Source: JBBATK01 sp044228685 (GTDB lineage Bacteria; Bacteroidota; Ignavibacteria; Kapaibacteriales; NICIL-2). Taken from it: a DNA stretch of 64,000 nucleotides. Numbering within the stretch: position 1 is the first letter of the stretch; each line of letters starts with the position of its first letter. The notes beneath the pieces were generated by a model. That model ran no database searches and was not told the DNA's origin. It saw only the letters and a program-made list of their open reading frames with translations. The stretch is taken from contig JBGAUL010000004.1 in NCBI GenBank assembly GCA_044228685.1, positions 62,001-126,000 of the forward strand, given 5' to 3'. Shown one piece after another: positions 17,857 through 28,900 of this stretch. The position numbers and the translations under genes were made by a program.

Positions 17857-19248
17857 ATGAATACAACCTTGAAATCTCTCCGCCGCAGCTCAATGATTCT
17901 TGCTGTGTGCGTTGCCTTGAGTCTGCTCCCCGGCTGCAGTAACTGGGTAGACTCATCAATAAATACTGATCCTAACAATCCTCAAGATGTGCCACTGGGC
18001 TTGATTCTAAGCGGTGCTCAGGGAAGTCTTGCATTTACTTATGGTAGCGATCTCTGCCGCTTTTCTAGCTTGTACACCCAACACCATTCCGGCGTAACGG
18101 GTCAGCACAAGAGCTACTACGAGAACTACTTACTCGAGAGCAATGAGGTTGACAATCTTTGGCAGAACCTCTACGGCAATGTCATGATCAATCTCGAGAA
18201 GATTCGTCAAAAATCTGCCGGCGGAAAGTCACCGCACTACCACGGCGTTGGCAATGTGTTGATGGCGATGACACTTGGTATGGTTACGGATTCGTGGGGC
18301 GATGTACCGTTCTCGCAAGCGCTCAAAGGTGACGGTAACCTGCGTCCGGTCTTCGACAGTCAAGCAGTGGTCTACGACTCAATTCGTACTATGCTTGATC
18401 AAGCTCTCGTTGACTTGGCAAGTGCTGACGAGAACGTCACACCATCAAGCGACGACCTCATGTATGGCGGCGATATGTCCAAGTGGATTAAACTCGCTCA
18501 CGTCTTGAGAGCACGCTATGCAAATCATGCAGTTGGAAAAAATTCCAGCTCTACAAATGCTGCGATACTTGCGGATCTTGCTCAGGGTTTTGCATCCAAC
18601 GACGACGATCTGAAATTTTCGTTTATGGATTCACCCTCTAATGCGAATCCGCTCTTCTCATTTATTCAGGACCGCGATGAGATTCGTATCGCTCCAAATT
18701 TTGCGGGTATACTAAACAAACTTCAGGATCCACGTCGCTCTATCATTGGCGCAAAGCTCAAGTCATCGAAGGACTCGATATTAAACGACAATGAGATTGG
18801 CGCCTTCTATGCCAGCGCAACCTCACCGGTTGTCTTCTGTTCATTTGCAGAACAGAATTTTATCAAAGCAGAAGCTCTGCTTCGCTCCGGTGATGCAAGT
18901 GGTGCTAAAGCCGCATATGCTGCTGCTGTTGCTGCATCACTCACCTGGTTCGGCGTAGCAAGTGCAGATAGCACGACGTACATGGCGAACACAATGGTGA
19001 TGCCGTCCGGCGACATTACGCTTGAACACATCATCACGCAGAAGTACATCGCATTGTACACTCAAATGGAAACTTGGACTGATTGGCGTCGCACGAAATT
19101 CCCGAGCTTGACACCGATGACCGGTCCGTCTGTTCCTCATCGTTATCCGGTAGCTCAAGCCGAGCAGCTATACAATACCGCTAATTGTCCTGCAGGCTCA
19201 CTCTCTGATCCCAATTCTTGGAAGATCAAACCGATGTGGTGGGAATAG
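17857..19248 (+). CDS. SusD/RagB-family nutrient-binding lipoprotein
   Basis: A 463-residue surface lipoprotein with lipobox LLPGC around residue 26, followed by DSSINTDPNNPQDVPLGLIL, typical of the SusD-like_2 subgroup. Blocks such as GVTGQHKSYYENYL, MVTDSWGDVPFSQALKG, FIKAEALLRSGD and QKYIALYTQMETWTDWRRT are family features of the TPR-based fold. SusD proteins cap the SusC barrel and deliver ligand. An AGGAGAAA ribosome-binding site precedes the start. No glycoside hydrolase lies nearby, so the ligand need not be a polysaccharide. Confidence 0.92.
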   Translation: MNTTLKSLRRSSMILAVCVALSLLPGCSNWVDSSINTDPNNPQDVPLGLILSGAQGSLAFTYGSDLCRFSSLYTQHHSGVTGQHKSYYENYLLESNEVDNLWQNLYGNVMINLEKIRQKSAGGKSPHYHGVGNVLMAMTLGMVTDSWGDVPFSQALKGDGNLRPVFDSQAVVYDSIRTMLDQALVDLASADENVTPSSDDLMYGGDMSKWIKLAHVLRARYANHAVGKNSSSTNAAILADLAQGFASNDDDLKFSFMDSPSNANPLFSFIQDRDEIRIAPNFAGILNKLQDPRRSIIGAKLKSSKDSILNDNEIGAFYASATSPVVFCSFAEQNFIKAEALLRSGDASGAKAAYAAAVAASLTWFGVASADSTTYMANTMVMPSGDITLEHIITQKYIALYTQMETWTDWRRTKFPSLTPMTGPSVPHRYPVAQAEQLYNTANCPAGSLSDPNSWKIKPMWWE

Positions 19249-19279
19249 CTAACAGTTAGAAAAGTCTCGTATCAATTGC

Positions 19280-19306
19280 AAACGGCGGATTTAATCCGCC
19301 GTTTGT
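19280..19306 (+). terminator. Hairpin terminator after susD
   Basis: CAAACGGCGGAT (19280-19291) pairs perfectly over 12 bases with ATCCGCCGTTTG (19295-19306), with a three-base loop. The downstream tract TCGTTGT is only partly T-rich. It lies 32 bases after the susD stop. Confidence 0.75.
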
Positions 19307-19335
19307 CGTTGTAGGCACAAATGCCCGGCTAGTCC

Positions 19336-19343
19336 TATCTTTG
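19336..19343 (+). promoter_or_regulatory. TAnnTTTG promoter element for the CCA-adding-type gene
   Basis: TATCTTTG matches the Bacteroidota -7 element and lies 31 bases before the GTG start at 19375, just after the susD terminator. A TTG lies 24 bases upstream of the box. Confidence 0.5.
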
Positions 19344-19374
19344 TTTCTTTACTCTTGATTGCCGAGCATAATCT

Positions 19375-20796
19375 GTGAAGATCGAGCTTAACGAACCTCT
19401 ACTCAGGGATCTATCAAAACTTGCCTCTAAACACGGCGTAGAACTCTACGTGGTCGGTGGTTATGTGCGTGATTACTTTCTGCATCGTCAGAGAGGTGAT
19501 ATCGATCTGACGGTTGTCGGAGACGCAGTCGAATTTGCACGGGTCGTTGCTCAGTACTTTCACTCCAAGGCAGTCATTTACGAACGCTTCCGAACCGCAC
19601 TGGTTCCTGTGGATGGATATAACCTTGAGTTTGTTGGTACTCGCAAGGAAGAGTATCACGCTGACTCGCGTAAGCCAATTGTCACAGAGGGCACTCTCGA
19701 AGACGACCTTCGTCGCCGTGACTTCCGCGTCAATGCTATGGCAGCCTCGCTGCAGCAAGAGAACTACGGTGAAGTGATTGATCTTTTCGGCGGACTCGAA
19801 GACTTGTCCAATACACGTCTCTGTACACCGCTGGATCCTCTCGTCACCTTCAGCGACGATCCTCTGCGCATGATGCGTGCTGCACGCTTTGCCGCGCAGT
19901 TATCGTTTCAACTCGATGCAGTTATTCTTGATGCGATGAAGAGCATGGCATCGAGGATCAGCATTATTTCGCAAGAGCGTATTACCGACGAATTCCTGAA
20001 GACACTGAAAGCAGATCATCCAAGTATTGGCTTGGATATACTGCACAAGAGTGGTTTGATGACGCACATCTTTCCCGAGGTCGAACGACTTGCCGGCGTA
20101 GAACTTGTGCGACAAGGAGCTCGAGAATATCATCACAAAGATGTGTTCTATCACACGCTTCAAGTCGTCGACAACGTCGCTGCACAGAGCCAAGATCTTT
20201 GGTTGCGATTTGCCACGCTCATGCACGATATAGCCAAGCCAAAGACAAAGAAGTTTGTTGAGGGAACAGGCTGGACCTTCCATGGTCACGAAGAATTTGG
20301 CGCGCGCTGGCAAGAGAAAATCTTCCGTCGCATGAAACTGCCACTCGAGCATTTGAAGATGGTTGAGACTCTTGTGCGCTTGCATCAACGTCCGATGATG
20401 TTGGTAGACGAAGGTGTTACTGATTCCGCGATTCGTCGTTTGGCAGTTCAAGCCGGACCCTGGTTGGAAGAGCTCTTTACTCTTTGTCGCGCCGACGTCA
20501 CCACCTCCAATGAGTCCCGTCAGAAAGCCTATTTACGCAACTACGAAATCGTTTATCAGCGCATCGTTGACGTTCGCGAACGTGACCAACTGGCAGCCTT
20601 TCAATCGCCGGTTCGCGGTGAAGAAATCATGGAACTCTGCAACATTGCGCCATCGCGTGCGGTTGGTCAAATCAAGACGGCAATCGAGGAAGCAATTCTT
20701 GAAGGAATCATTCCAAACGAGTATGAAGCTGCTCGACACTACCTTCTTGCAAACAAAGATGCATGGCTGGTAGAATTTGCATCTGCGGCAAAGTAA
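19375..20796 (+). CDS. cca: CCA-adding / poly(A) polymerase-family tRNA nucleotidyltransferase with HD domain
   Basis: A 473-residue class II nucleotidyltransferase. The N-terminal catalytic domain has VVGGYVRDYFL and GDIDLTVVGD (metal-binding Asp pair), RRRDFRVNAMA and DDPLRMMRAARFAAQL. The middle holds an HD domain (HDIAKPKT, about residues 285-292, and VRLHQRP). It starts at GTG, where family similarity begins. Enzymes of this type build or repair the CCA end of tRNA; splitting CCA- from A-adding types needs phylogeny. The window's tRNA-Thr encodes its own CCA, so the enzyme may serve repair or other tRNAs. Confidence 0.88.
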   Translation: MKIELNEPLLRDLSKLASKHGVELYVVGGYVRDYFLHRQRGDIDLTVVGDAVEFARVVAQYFHSKAVIYERFRTALVPVDGYNLEFVGTRKEEYHADSRKPIVTEGTLEDDLRRRDFRVNAMAASLQQENYGEVIDLFGGLEDLSNTRLCTPLDPLVTFSDDPLRMMRAARFAAQLSFQLDAVILDAMKSMASRISIISQERITDEFLKTLKADHPSIGLDILHKSGLMTHIFPEVERLAGVELVRQGAREYHHKDVFYHTLQVVDNVAAQSQDLWLRFATLMHDIAKPKTKKFVEGTGWTFHGHEEFGARWQEKIFRRMKLPLEHLKMVETLVRLHQRPMMLVDEGVTDSAIRRLAVQAGPWLEELFTLCRADVTTSNESRQKAYLRNYEIVYQRIVDVRERDQLAAFQSPVRGEEIMELCNIAPSRAVGQIKTAIEEAILEGIIPNEYEAARHYLLANKDAWLVEFASAAK

Positions 20797-20949
20797 GACA
20801 CTTCCTTTCGACTCTAAGAGTGCTTTGCGTTTTCAGCTTCTTTACAGCTTGCGCTTGGACCCTTCGCTGCGTATCTTGCCAGCATCTGCGTCAACAGTTT
20901 CCTGACGCATAATCTCCGAGTTCTGAATTCATTCACGCCAGATTCTACC

Positions 20950-21957
20950 ATGCTGAGCTACCTGCTGCGTCGCATACTCTTGTTTATCCCGACGCTCTTT
21001 GCTATCACGCTTATTGCCTTCTCGCTCACGCGTCTAGCACCGGGTGATCCTGCGGCATTGAAAGCCGGTATGAGCGGCGAGGGACAAAGTCAGCGCTCAG
21101 TCGTGAGTAAGAAGTCTATCGAGCAATGGCGCAAGCAAATGCGTCTCGATCAACCCATCATGACTCAGTATGTTATGTGGATCGGCGATATGCTCAGATT
21201 GGATTTTGGTAAATCCTTTATCGACAATCGTCCGGTGATGGACAAAATCGCTGAACGTCTGCCTGTCACGCTTACTATGAACGTGATGGCGATCTTCATC
21301 ACCTACATCGTCGCCATTCCGCTCGGTATCTATGCAGCGCGATTTCAAGGTTCGTTTTTCGATCGCTTTTCCGGTTTCGCAATGTTCGCGCTCTATTCGA
21401 TGCCGATCATTTGGATATCGCAGATGTGTTTGAGTTTTCTGTGCAATCCGGATTACATCTACATGCTCCCGAGTCACGGTCTGACGTCTAATCGCTATGA
21501 CTACATGACCTCGTTTCAAAAGTTCGGCGACATCCTCTGGCACTGGATTTTACCGTTGTCGATGTACTCATACGGCAACTTCGCCTTTCTTTCTCGTCAG
21601 ATGCGTTCGGCAATGCTCGAAACAATTCGTCAAGATTACATCCGCACAGCTCGTGCAAAAGGTCTTTCAGAACGTAGCGTCGTTTTCAAGCACACACTTC
21701 GTAATTCCCTGCTCCCAATCATTACCTTGCTTGCAGGCATTATTCCTGCTTTGGTTGGTGGTAGCGTTATCATTGAACAGACCTTTAGTATTCCGGGAAT
21801 TGGATCACAGAGTTATGCTGCGTTGGTAGGACGCGACTACCCCATGGTAATGGCAGTCTTTACCATCGGCGCGGTTCTGACGCTCGTGGGTATTCTGATT
21901 TCGGACATTCTGTATTCACTGGTTGACCCACGTATTGGATTCTCAAAGAAGTCATGA
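20950..21957 (+). CDS. Oligopeptide/dipeptide-type ABC transporter permease (DppB/OppB family)
   Basis: A 335-residue inner-membrane permease. It begins MLSYLLRRILLFIPTLFAIT with LTRLAPGDPA, the standard OppB opening, and has about six membrane segments. The EAA loop is RTARAKGLSERSVVFKHTLR with NSLLPIITLLAG. It ends in SLVDPRIGFSKKS and overlaps the next permease by ATGA. No substrate-binding lipoprotein or ATPase gene is adjacent, so partners must be encoded elsewhere. Confidence 0.9.
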   Translation: MLSYLLRRILLFIPTLFAITLIAFSLTRLAPGDPAALKAGMSGEGQSQRSVVSKKSIEQWRKQMRLDQPIMTQYVMWIGDMLRLDFGKSFIDNRPVMDKIAERLPVTLTMNVMAIFITYIVAIPLGIYAARFQGSFFDRFSGFAMFALYSMPIIWISQMCLSFLCNPDYIYMLPSHGLTSNRYDYMTSFQKFGDILWHWILPLSMYSYGNFAFLSRQMRSAMLETIRQDYIRTARAKGLSERSVVFKHTLRNSLLPIITLLAGIIPALVGGSVIIEQTFSIPGIGSQSYAALVGRDYPMVMAVFTIGAVLTLVGILISDILYSLVDPRIGFSKKS

Positions 21958-23012
21958 CAGATTCAGGTACAAAGAACCAGGGTGAATCGTACGGCGCGTA
22001 TGTACGTCGTCAGTTCCGCAAGCATTCGATGGGCGTGATCTCGGTCTACATCGTAATTGTCATTGCCTTCGTCGCCATCTTCGCCGACTTCATTGCCAAC
22101 GAAAAACCGTTGATAGCTTCATATCACGGTCGTATCATTTTTCCGGTTATTAAATCCTACGGAGTTGGTCTTGGTTGGGCGCGCTGGGCTGAGGATGAAT
22201 CGCAAGCTGATTGGCAACACTTGGCAGCTGACTGGAAGATTCAAGCACCGGTTCCCTATTCGATTACAAATACTGCAATGAAGGCATCGAAGAAAGCAAT
22301 TCGCGATGCTGATGCTCAGATATCTTCTCAGCACTGGTTAGGAACTGATGATTTAGGTCGTGATGTCTTAGCAGGCATCATCCACGGTTCTCGCTACGCG
22401 CTATCAATTGGCTTCATTGCCATGGGTATCGCACTCATCATTGGTATTGCCCTCGGCGCAGTAGCCGGTTACTTCGGTGGATGGATTGATATCATCATCT
22501 CACGTCTCATTGAAATTTTCATTTCGCTACCAACATTCTTCCTTGTGATTACAATAGTTGCTCTGACGCAAGACAGTGTGGTTGAGGGACGATTGCTGCT
22601 GATCATGGGAGTGATTGGATTGACGAGCTGGACAAGTATTGCGCGTCTTATCAGAGCTGAAGTACTGCGCGTTCGAAATCTTGAATTCATTTCTGCAGCT
22701 GAAGCGCTTGGCTTTAGTCGTTCGAGAATCATCATTCAACACGTTCTTCCTAATTCCATTGGACCGGTACTTGTGTCCGCAGCGTTTGGTATAGCGAGCG
22801 CAATTCTCGTCGAATCTACCTTGAGCTTCTTGGGCTTTGGAGTACCGCCAACAGTCGTAACCTGGGGCTCGCTCCTTGCCCGCTCGCATGGTCACTTGAA
22901 TATGTGGTGGCTTGCCACCTTCCCGGGTCTCATGATGTTCATCACCGTCAGTGCTTATAACTTGATTGGTGATGCCCTACGCGATGCTACAGATCCACGT
23001 CTTCGTAGCTAA
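21954..23012 (+). CDS. Oligopeptide/dipeptide-type ABC transporter permease (DppC/OppC family)
   Basis: A 352-residue partner permease overlapping the previous gene by four bases (ATGA), so translationally coupled. N-terminal FRKHSMGVISVYIVIVIAF is followed by a longer periplasmic loop with HWLGTDDLGRDVLAGIIHGS, the classic OppC signature, then the EAA motif AEALGFSRSRIIIQHVLPNS and STLSFLGFGVPP. With the OppB-like protein it would form the membrane channel for peptides or similar small solutes. Substrate is unknown. Confidence 0.9.
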   Translation: MTDSGTKNQGESYGAYVRRQFRKHSMGVISVYIVIVIAFVAIFADFIANEKPLIASYHGRIIFPVIKSYGVGLGWARWAEDESQADWQHLAADWKIQAPVPYSITNTAMKASKKAIRDADAQISSQHWLGTDDLGRDVLAGIIHGSRYALSIGFIAMGIALIIGIALGAVAGYFGGWIDIIISRLIEIFISLPTFFLVITIVALTQDSVVEGRLLLIMGVIGLTSWTSIARLIRAEVLRVRNLEFISAAEALGFSRSRIIIQHVLPNSIGPVLVSAAFGIASAILVESTLSFLGFGVPPTVVTWGSLLARSHGHLNMWWLATFPGLMMFITVSAYNLIGDALRDATDPRLRS

Positions 23013-23042
23013 CAACTCCACAAACACAACCGTAGATCACAC

Positions 23043-24968
23043 ATGATTTCGTACGGCACAGTAGGTCGAAGAAGTACGACACTCTGCTGTGTTCTGAATG
23101 TGCTGTGTTTGCTGTGCTTGATTGGCTCGCAATCTTCTGCTCAAGGACTTACCAATTCACAACGACCGGATTCGAGTGCAGGTCTGCAGGGATATTCCTT
23201 CGGTTTTAATAAGGTGGCGGGAACCTTCATTTTCAAAGGCGACGCGCAGTTGAATCAAGATGTAGGCAACGGACACATGCTGCTCTCGCAGTTTTATCGT
23301 GGCTCGACGATACGTTCAGTAGCTGCGACCTTTCGTGATGACGAAGTCTTCTCTATGCAGTACAGCTACGGCAACAATGCAGTACTCATGCCTCTTTTCC
23401 AGACCAATATTCAAGTCTCGCGAGATTCACGCTCGATTGGTCTTTCGTCGCTTACCCGACTCAACGCCGCTCTGGGTTTGCGCTCCGGCTCCGATAGCTC
23501 TATGATCATCGAAGCACAACTCGGTGCTGAATCAAACAAGTTGTTAGGTGTGGAGGACAAAGGGATAGTAACCAGACTGCGAGCCGGTGTTCAGAATATT
23601 GATCTTGACCAGTACCGACTAAGCTCACGTTTGCAATCAGAGATCAGCATCTTCCCTCGTCGAACAAACGGCGACGTTGAAGCCTCAGTGTACTTAGCTC
23701 GCGAGTTTGATGCACGCAATGCACTTCGACTGAATTTAACCTATCGAACTCTCAATCGCGACTGGTACTCGCAGATAACGCTTGATACAGCTGCGCAGAA
23801 TTTTATTGAGACCCGACTTGAACATCGATTCGTCGGCAGCGCCCAGGTGCTGGTGGGTGTGACAAACGATATTCAATCTGAGATCACAACGTCTTTGTCG
23901 GATGGCTCTATTGCACGTGCATTCAAAGACGCATCTGTGTTAGCGCCTTCCACGCTAGCCTCGCGTAGTCTGGACGAATTGCAGTTTTCCATCAATGCCT
24001 CGACTCGTTATAGCACAAGCAGCCAACAGCATGTGTTTTCCTTGGGCTATTTCTCAAGGGTTGAACAAAACATAGCTGCTCGTCACTTTGCGAGCTTGGG
24101 AAGTGCTCAGTTAGACACCTTACAAGAGCAAGAGCGCATTCGTGACAACACGATGGGACGTACGCAAATTGCCCTGCGTTCTTATTGGAATCTTAGTCGA
24201 AGCGACACATTGCTTCTCGATGGTGCTTATTCAATCATGCGCTACGATACTCCGAGTACGCAGAATAACGATGATCGAGATGAGTTAAGCGCAGCGCTAA
24301 TGCTGGGTCTGGCTCACAGGTTCAATTCAACTTTAGCGGTCAATCTCTCCGCACACGTTCAACTCAATCACATCGTCTTTCTCAAGGCGTCGCGTAGTGC
24401 GCTAAACGGTTGGAATCGTATCATTCAACTCAGTCCGACTGCCAGCATATCCACACCGCTCATTCGACTCAATCCTCAGTTCGAAGTGCTGGCACAATAC
24501 ACAGTCTATGATTTCGAAGGCAAAGCTGGAGTTCCAAGTAGTTTTAGTTTTCGTCAGATTTCCTATCGCGATTCAATTAGCATTCCGCTTACGCAATTGG
24601 TCAGTGTTGAGACAAAGCTTTACCTTCGACGCTTTCAACGCGGACAGCTCTTCTGGTCTTCATTTGCTGAGTTAGAGCAAAGTCGTAACTACGAACAGTT
24701 CATCCGCGTCCTAATCGATTACTCTCCCGAGCACAGTCTGCACATTGGCGTCGGTGCACGCTGGTATGCGCTGTCGCAAGAGAATCTACTGACGTCATCT
24801 GTCAACAACACAACTCTGCAATCTTATGGACCGGAGTGCGCCATCGCATACTCTCTTAGTCCAACACTGCAGTTATCTCTCAGTGGTTGGTATGAATTCC
24901 AGTATCAAAATCACCTTCACAGTCGCGACCTGCCGAACATGCTCTTGAGCATACGTGAGAGTCTATGA
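23043..24968 (+). CDS. Probable outer-membrane beta-barrel protein, function unknown
   Basis: A 641-residue exported protein; a signal sequence with a Cys-rich hydrophobic core ends near SQSSAQG (about residue 34). The mature part is a long run of alternating amphipathic strands (for example YRLSSRLQSEISIFPRR, NALRLNLTYRTLNRDWYS, LQLSLSGWYEFQYQ) with few cysteines, the pattern of a large beta-barrel. I do not recognise a family. It starts 30 bases after the OppC-type permease and may be co-transcribed with the two permease genes, but that alone does not define a role. Confidence 0.6.
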   Translation: MISYGTVGRRSTTLCCVLNVLCLLCLIGSQSSAQGLTNSQRPDSSAGLQGYSFGFNKVAGTFIFKGDAQLNQDVGNGHMLLSQFYRGSTIRSVAATFRDDEVFSMQYSYGNNAVLMPLFQTNIQVSRDSRSIGLSSLTRLNAALGLRSGSDSSMIIEAQLGAESNKLLGVEDKGIVTRLRAGVQNIDLDQYRLSSRLQSEISIFPRRTNGDVEASVYLAREFDARNALRLNLTYRTLNRDWYSQITLDTAAQNFIETRLEHRFVGSAQVLVGVTNDIQSEITTSLSDGSIARAFKDASVLAPSTLASRSLDELQFSINASTRYSTSSQQHVFSLGYFSRVEQNIAARHFASLGSAQLDTLQEQERIRDNTMGRTQIALRSYWNLSRSDTLLLDGAYSIMRYDTPSTQNNDDRDELSAALMLGLAHRFNSTLAVNLSAHVQLNHIVFLKASRSALNGWNRIIQLSPTASISTPLIRLNPQFEVLAQYTVYDFEGKAGVPSSFSFRQISYRDSISIPLTQLVSVETKLYLRRFQRGQLFWSSFAELEQSRNYEQFIRVLIDYSPEHSLHIGVGARWYALSQENLLTSSVNNTTLQSYGPECAIAYSLSPTLQLSLSGWYEFQYQNHLHSRDLPNMLLSIRESL

Positions 24969-24997
24969 TCACACTAGATTCGTCATTCAGCTACACC

Positions 24998-25903
24998 TCA
25001 CAAACGCAAGCCATACCACACTACGCCGGGAAGGATTCGCACACATGGGGCGGGGAGCTTGTAGAAATTCAGCGCAGTGCGTAACCAATGGATCCATGGC
25101 GCATCTCCGGGGATGGCGTTTGGATTGAAATCCAATGACAACCACAGTTCGTGATGTCCTTTGTAGGTGTAGTGATTAGGAGCATCAACGATATCCTTGA
25201 CCGAATGTCCAATCGCAATATTGATGAAAGGCGTCCAATAGCTTTGAGCCGCACGAGGCAACAAGTCATAGACGTCAATGCTCAACCAGTGGTATTCACT
25301 TTCGTAATCATTCATGACGTTGCTATAAAAGCCACCTCGTTTAAGCTTCTCAGATGGATTCAAAGAATATTTATAATGAAAATGCTTGAGCGAAGGAATG
25401 TAATACTGTAACACCGGGAAACTTGCACCAATTGTGTTCGCGCACATATCGCCCCAGCTAAATCCCAGATAGGGTGCAAACTCTCCGTTCTTGCCTTGTG
25501 AATAGCCATCGCGTATTTCAATTGCCGTTTGGTGTGCCATTGCGAATGCTGCGGAAATCCAAACTGCCGTGACGGTGTCAACGCCACTCCAGAGAAGTGG
25601 TTCGCGAAGTCCGATGTTTAGAAGCGATGCAGCAAATGCATGACCAAACTTGTCAGCGCCGTGCGCATACTTCCAGTCGTCGTCAATATTGACATGGAAG
25701 GGTGCCGGATCAGACCAGTACATGGAAGATTGCTGTATCTGCGATGCGGTCACCGCGCCTCCAACAACAAAGCAGGTTGCCCCAAGTCTCCAAGGATTGA
25801 TGCTGAGAGGTGCTTGAGTAGCTGAGGTTGAATCCCTTTCCGCACGCAGCTCACCAAGCAAAATCAATACACAGATGACCGTTGCGATGAATGCGCGACT
25901 CAT
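24998..25903 (-). CDS. DUF2279-family (YfiM-like) predicted membrane/periplasmic protein
   Basis: A 301-residue protein with an N-terminal hydrophobic segment (MSRAFIATVICVLILLGELR). The core NIDDDWKYAHGADKFGHAFA with AFAMAHQTAIEIRDGY and FSWGDMCANTIGASF matches the DUF2279 pattern, in which Asp, Lys and His residues of a DKxGH motif are conserved. The function of that family is unknown. Its start overlaps the stop of the subtilisin-like gene by four bases (ATGA), so the two are coupled and likely co-expressed. Convergent with the barrel gene ending at 24968; only 29 bases separate them. Confidence 0.72.
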   Translation of the reverse strand: MSRAFIATVICVLILLGELRAERDSTSATQAPLSINPWRLGATCFVVGGAVTASQIQQSSMYWSDPAPFHVNIDDDWKYAHGADKFGHAFAASLLNIGLREPLLWSGVDTVTAVWISAAFAMAHQTAIEIRDGYSQGKNGEFAPYLGFSWGDMCANTIGASFPVLQYYIPSLKHFHYKYSLNPSEKLKRGGFYSNVMNDYESEYHWLSIDVYDLLPRAAQSYWTPFINIAIGHSVKDIVDAPNHYTYKGHHELWLSLDFNPNAIPGDAPWIHWLRTALNFYKLPAPCVRILPGVVWYGLRL

Positions 25904-28900
25904 CGCTCAAGAGAGAATTTATACGGACCGCTTTCCGTGCCGTCGCTTGTGATGACGGTGAAGATATACACTCCGTTTGTCAATCGCGAGCCGCCTTCTG
26001 TATCAACATTCCATGCAACGCCGCCGTTCGCATCGCGATCGCGGAGGCGGACGATTTCGATTCCGTCTAGTGTTTGCACACTGACAACTGCATCATAAGG
26101 TATTGAAGCGAAATGCAAGATCTGATCACGATTTACACGAAATGGCTGCGGAAAGGCGTAGGCATTGCTTGGAGACGAAACTTGGTAAACCCAACTGAGA
26201 CTATTACCGCTAGACGCATGAATTGATGCACCTGATTGCGAGCGTACGCCGGTATCAGCACTAATCTGATACACAAAACCCCGAGCAGCAGGATGTGTTG
26301 CACTTGCGAATTCAAATCGAACTTGCGTATGAGCAGCATCGGCGAAACTTGGGTTGCTAAGTACAAGATTCTGCGTTACGGTATATCGCGTCAATTCCAA
26401 GGCTGAGGCCGTCATTGGAATGTTGTACTCAATAGTCAATGACTTCTCATCGACACTGACAATGCGCTTCATATAGACTTCGCAACACGAGATTGCGCTG
26501 TCGTTGATGATCATTTGAACAGTTCCAGTTACCGGCGGAAACTGAGTATCAAACACTGATGAGTCAATGCTTAGAGTGTAGCGGCCCTTTGAAAGCGTAG
26601 GACCAACCACACGAAGGAGTACCGTGCTGTCATCAACAATATTCAGACTCTGAATGAGACGCTCTGAACCGTTGTTTGGAACGAGATGCAGCATCGCAGG
26701 TTGTAGATGACAATCCGAAACGGTAGAACTGAAATGCGCCGTGAGTAGTGAAGGTTCGCGTGGATCTGATACACAGTCAATGAGACGAACCGTTGGTCGC
26801 ATGAAGAAGAACTGATGACGACTTTGAGCATCCAAAGACGCATCATTTTTGTCCTGAAGCGAACACACTTGAATGCGCACCACCGTGTAAATCGTGTCGG
26901 CACGAAATCGAATCATTGGCTCTTCGATTACCCGAGTGATCTCGATTGCTCTACCTGTCTGTGTATCGATAACATCAAGCACAACGCGATAAGCTTTTGC
27001 CTTATCAACTGCAGGCCAGAATATTCGCAACGAGTCGTCTCGCTGACGTCGCAGCTCAAAACTCGAAGGTGGATACAAACGACTATCCGGCTTATTGAAT
27101 TCCCACCATTCTGTTGAGTCTGATTCTTGTGAAGTGAAGGCAAGTTCGTTTGTGCCATTCCCATCGAGATCGCCAATCATCGCAGAGTTTGACCACGCGC
27201 CGGCGTGATACCACATTGGTACTAAGGATGTATTGCTGTCGTTTGCAGTGAAGACGTAGATGTTAGGGAAAAGCGACAAGACCAGTTCTTGTCCTACTCG
27301 GTGATCTAGGTGTCCCGCAGCAACGCCGTTGTAGTACGGCTTGCCGTATTTGACGCCCGAAAACTGTTCTTGCCAAATCAATCGATAGCGATTGATACTA
27401 TCAGCTTTAAACAAACGAAATGTCCAAACAGATCCTGAATACTCAGCATCGCCATTGGCACGTGATGAAGAAGGATAGCCGCTGAGAATTTCCGGATGAC
27501 GATCCCCGTCAATATCTATCTCAGTAGTGAATTCAGTTCCGCCGTCAGAATCTTCGCCGTTGGCAGAGATAAATTCAGTCTTGAATGCAGAACCGGTCCA
27601 ACCGGCCACTTGAAAGTCGCCGTCTGCATCGGTGAAGCCTATTTCTTTTTTAGCGTCGTTGTCGAAGTCTCCTACTGCTCCTCCTGGACCAGAGAACAAG
27701 TTGATGTTTTTATCTGCTGGCGGTGGTGATTCAATCTCGCTTTGACCGGTCATCTGGAAGCTTGCTCCTCGTCGTGACCACAGTTCATAAGCATCACTGC
27801 GCTGCTCAGCATTGCCTTGTTTATTGAATCCGAAGCGTCCGGTGCGATATGCTAACACGTCCGGACGTCCATCAGCATCAACATCTTCATAACGAGATGC
27901 CCACAGACTTTGTCCTTCGGTGTCGCTGAAAATGGTAGCGCCAAAATGACCATCGTCACTAAGCTCTATCACCTTTGTCATTCCGCCCGAGTAAACCAGG
28001 CACGACCAGCGGTTCGTAACGGAATCGCGTGCAAGACCACGAACGAAGTATGGCTGCATCAATGAGTCGACGCGCTGAATCTTGTTGTTCACAAGTCGAT
28101 AGCTGCAGAGCACTCGTTGCGGAGTCGAAATATCGCTCGCGATAAAACGATGATTGGCAGCATCAATCGATTGTGGGTTCAGGAACAGACGAGGTGTTCG
28201 ATAGGACTTAGGCGCAAAGCAGGTGTCGTTAAAGCTGAGGTTGTCAAATTTCACGACGCTATCAATTGTCAGACTATCACCCTGTGGCGTTTGAATCAAA
28301 ATTCGCAAAGCCGCACTGCGCGCTGTCTCCAGGCGAGGCAACAGTACAAAATGATCCCGTCCAAGATGTTCACTCTGTGCATATGCAAGCTCACTGCCTT
28401 GACTAAGCTTTGCTTGAAGAAAACAGCTGCGATCAGTGCGGATGTTCAACCCAACGTGACGCTTTTGATCGCGCCAAATCGGCGTCATCTGCATCGATAG
28501 AACTCGTATGCCAGCCGGCAGAATATTGAATCGTGTACAACGTTGAATTGTTCGTCCGTTGCGCAGCACAAGCATTAAACGCAGTGTGTACAAAGTGTCC
28601 TTTAGACTGCTGCAATCCAGACTTTTCAGCTCTGCTCCTTGAAGCACATTCGTCGAAGAGCTATCGAGCAGGGTCCATTGTGTTGGATTAAGTCCGGGTG
28701 CTATTTGAAGCAACCACGACGCCAGCATTGGATCGTGAACGACTGCTCGCACCGAAATTGTTTTTACGATTGCTCGATTGTAACTGTCATCCAAAGCGGG
28801 TGAGATGAACTCGATGGAACCTGGGTCGTCTGAATTCAACATTGCCAGGATATTCAAAACTCCGGCACCTTTGGTCGGAGACCAGCCAAGACTATCGCTG

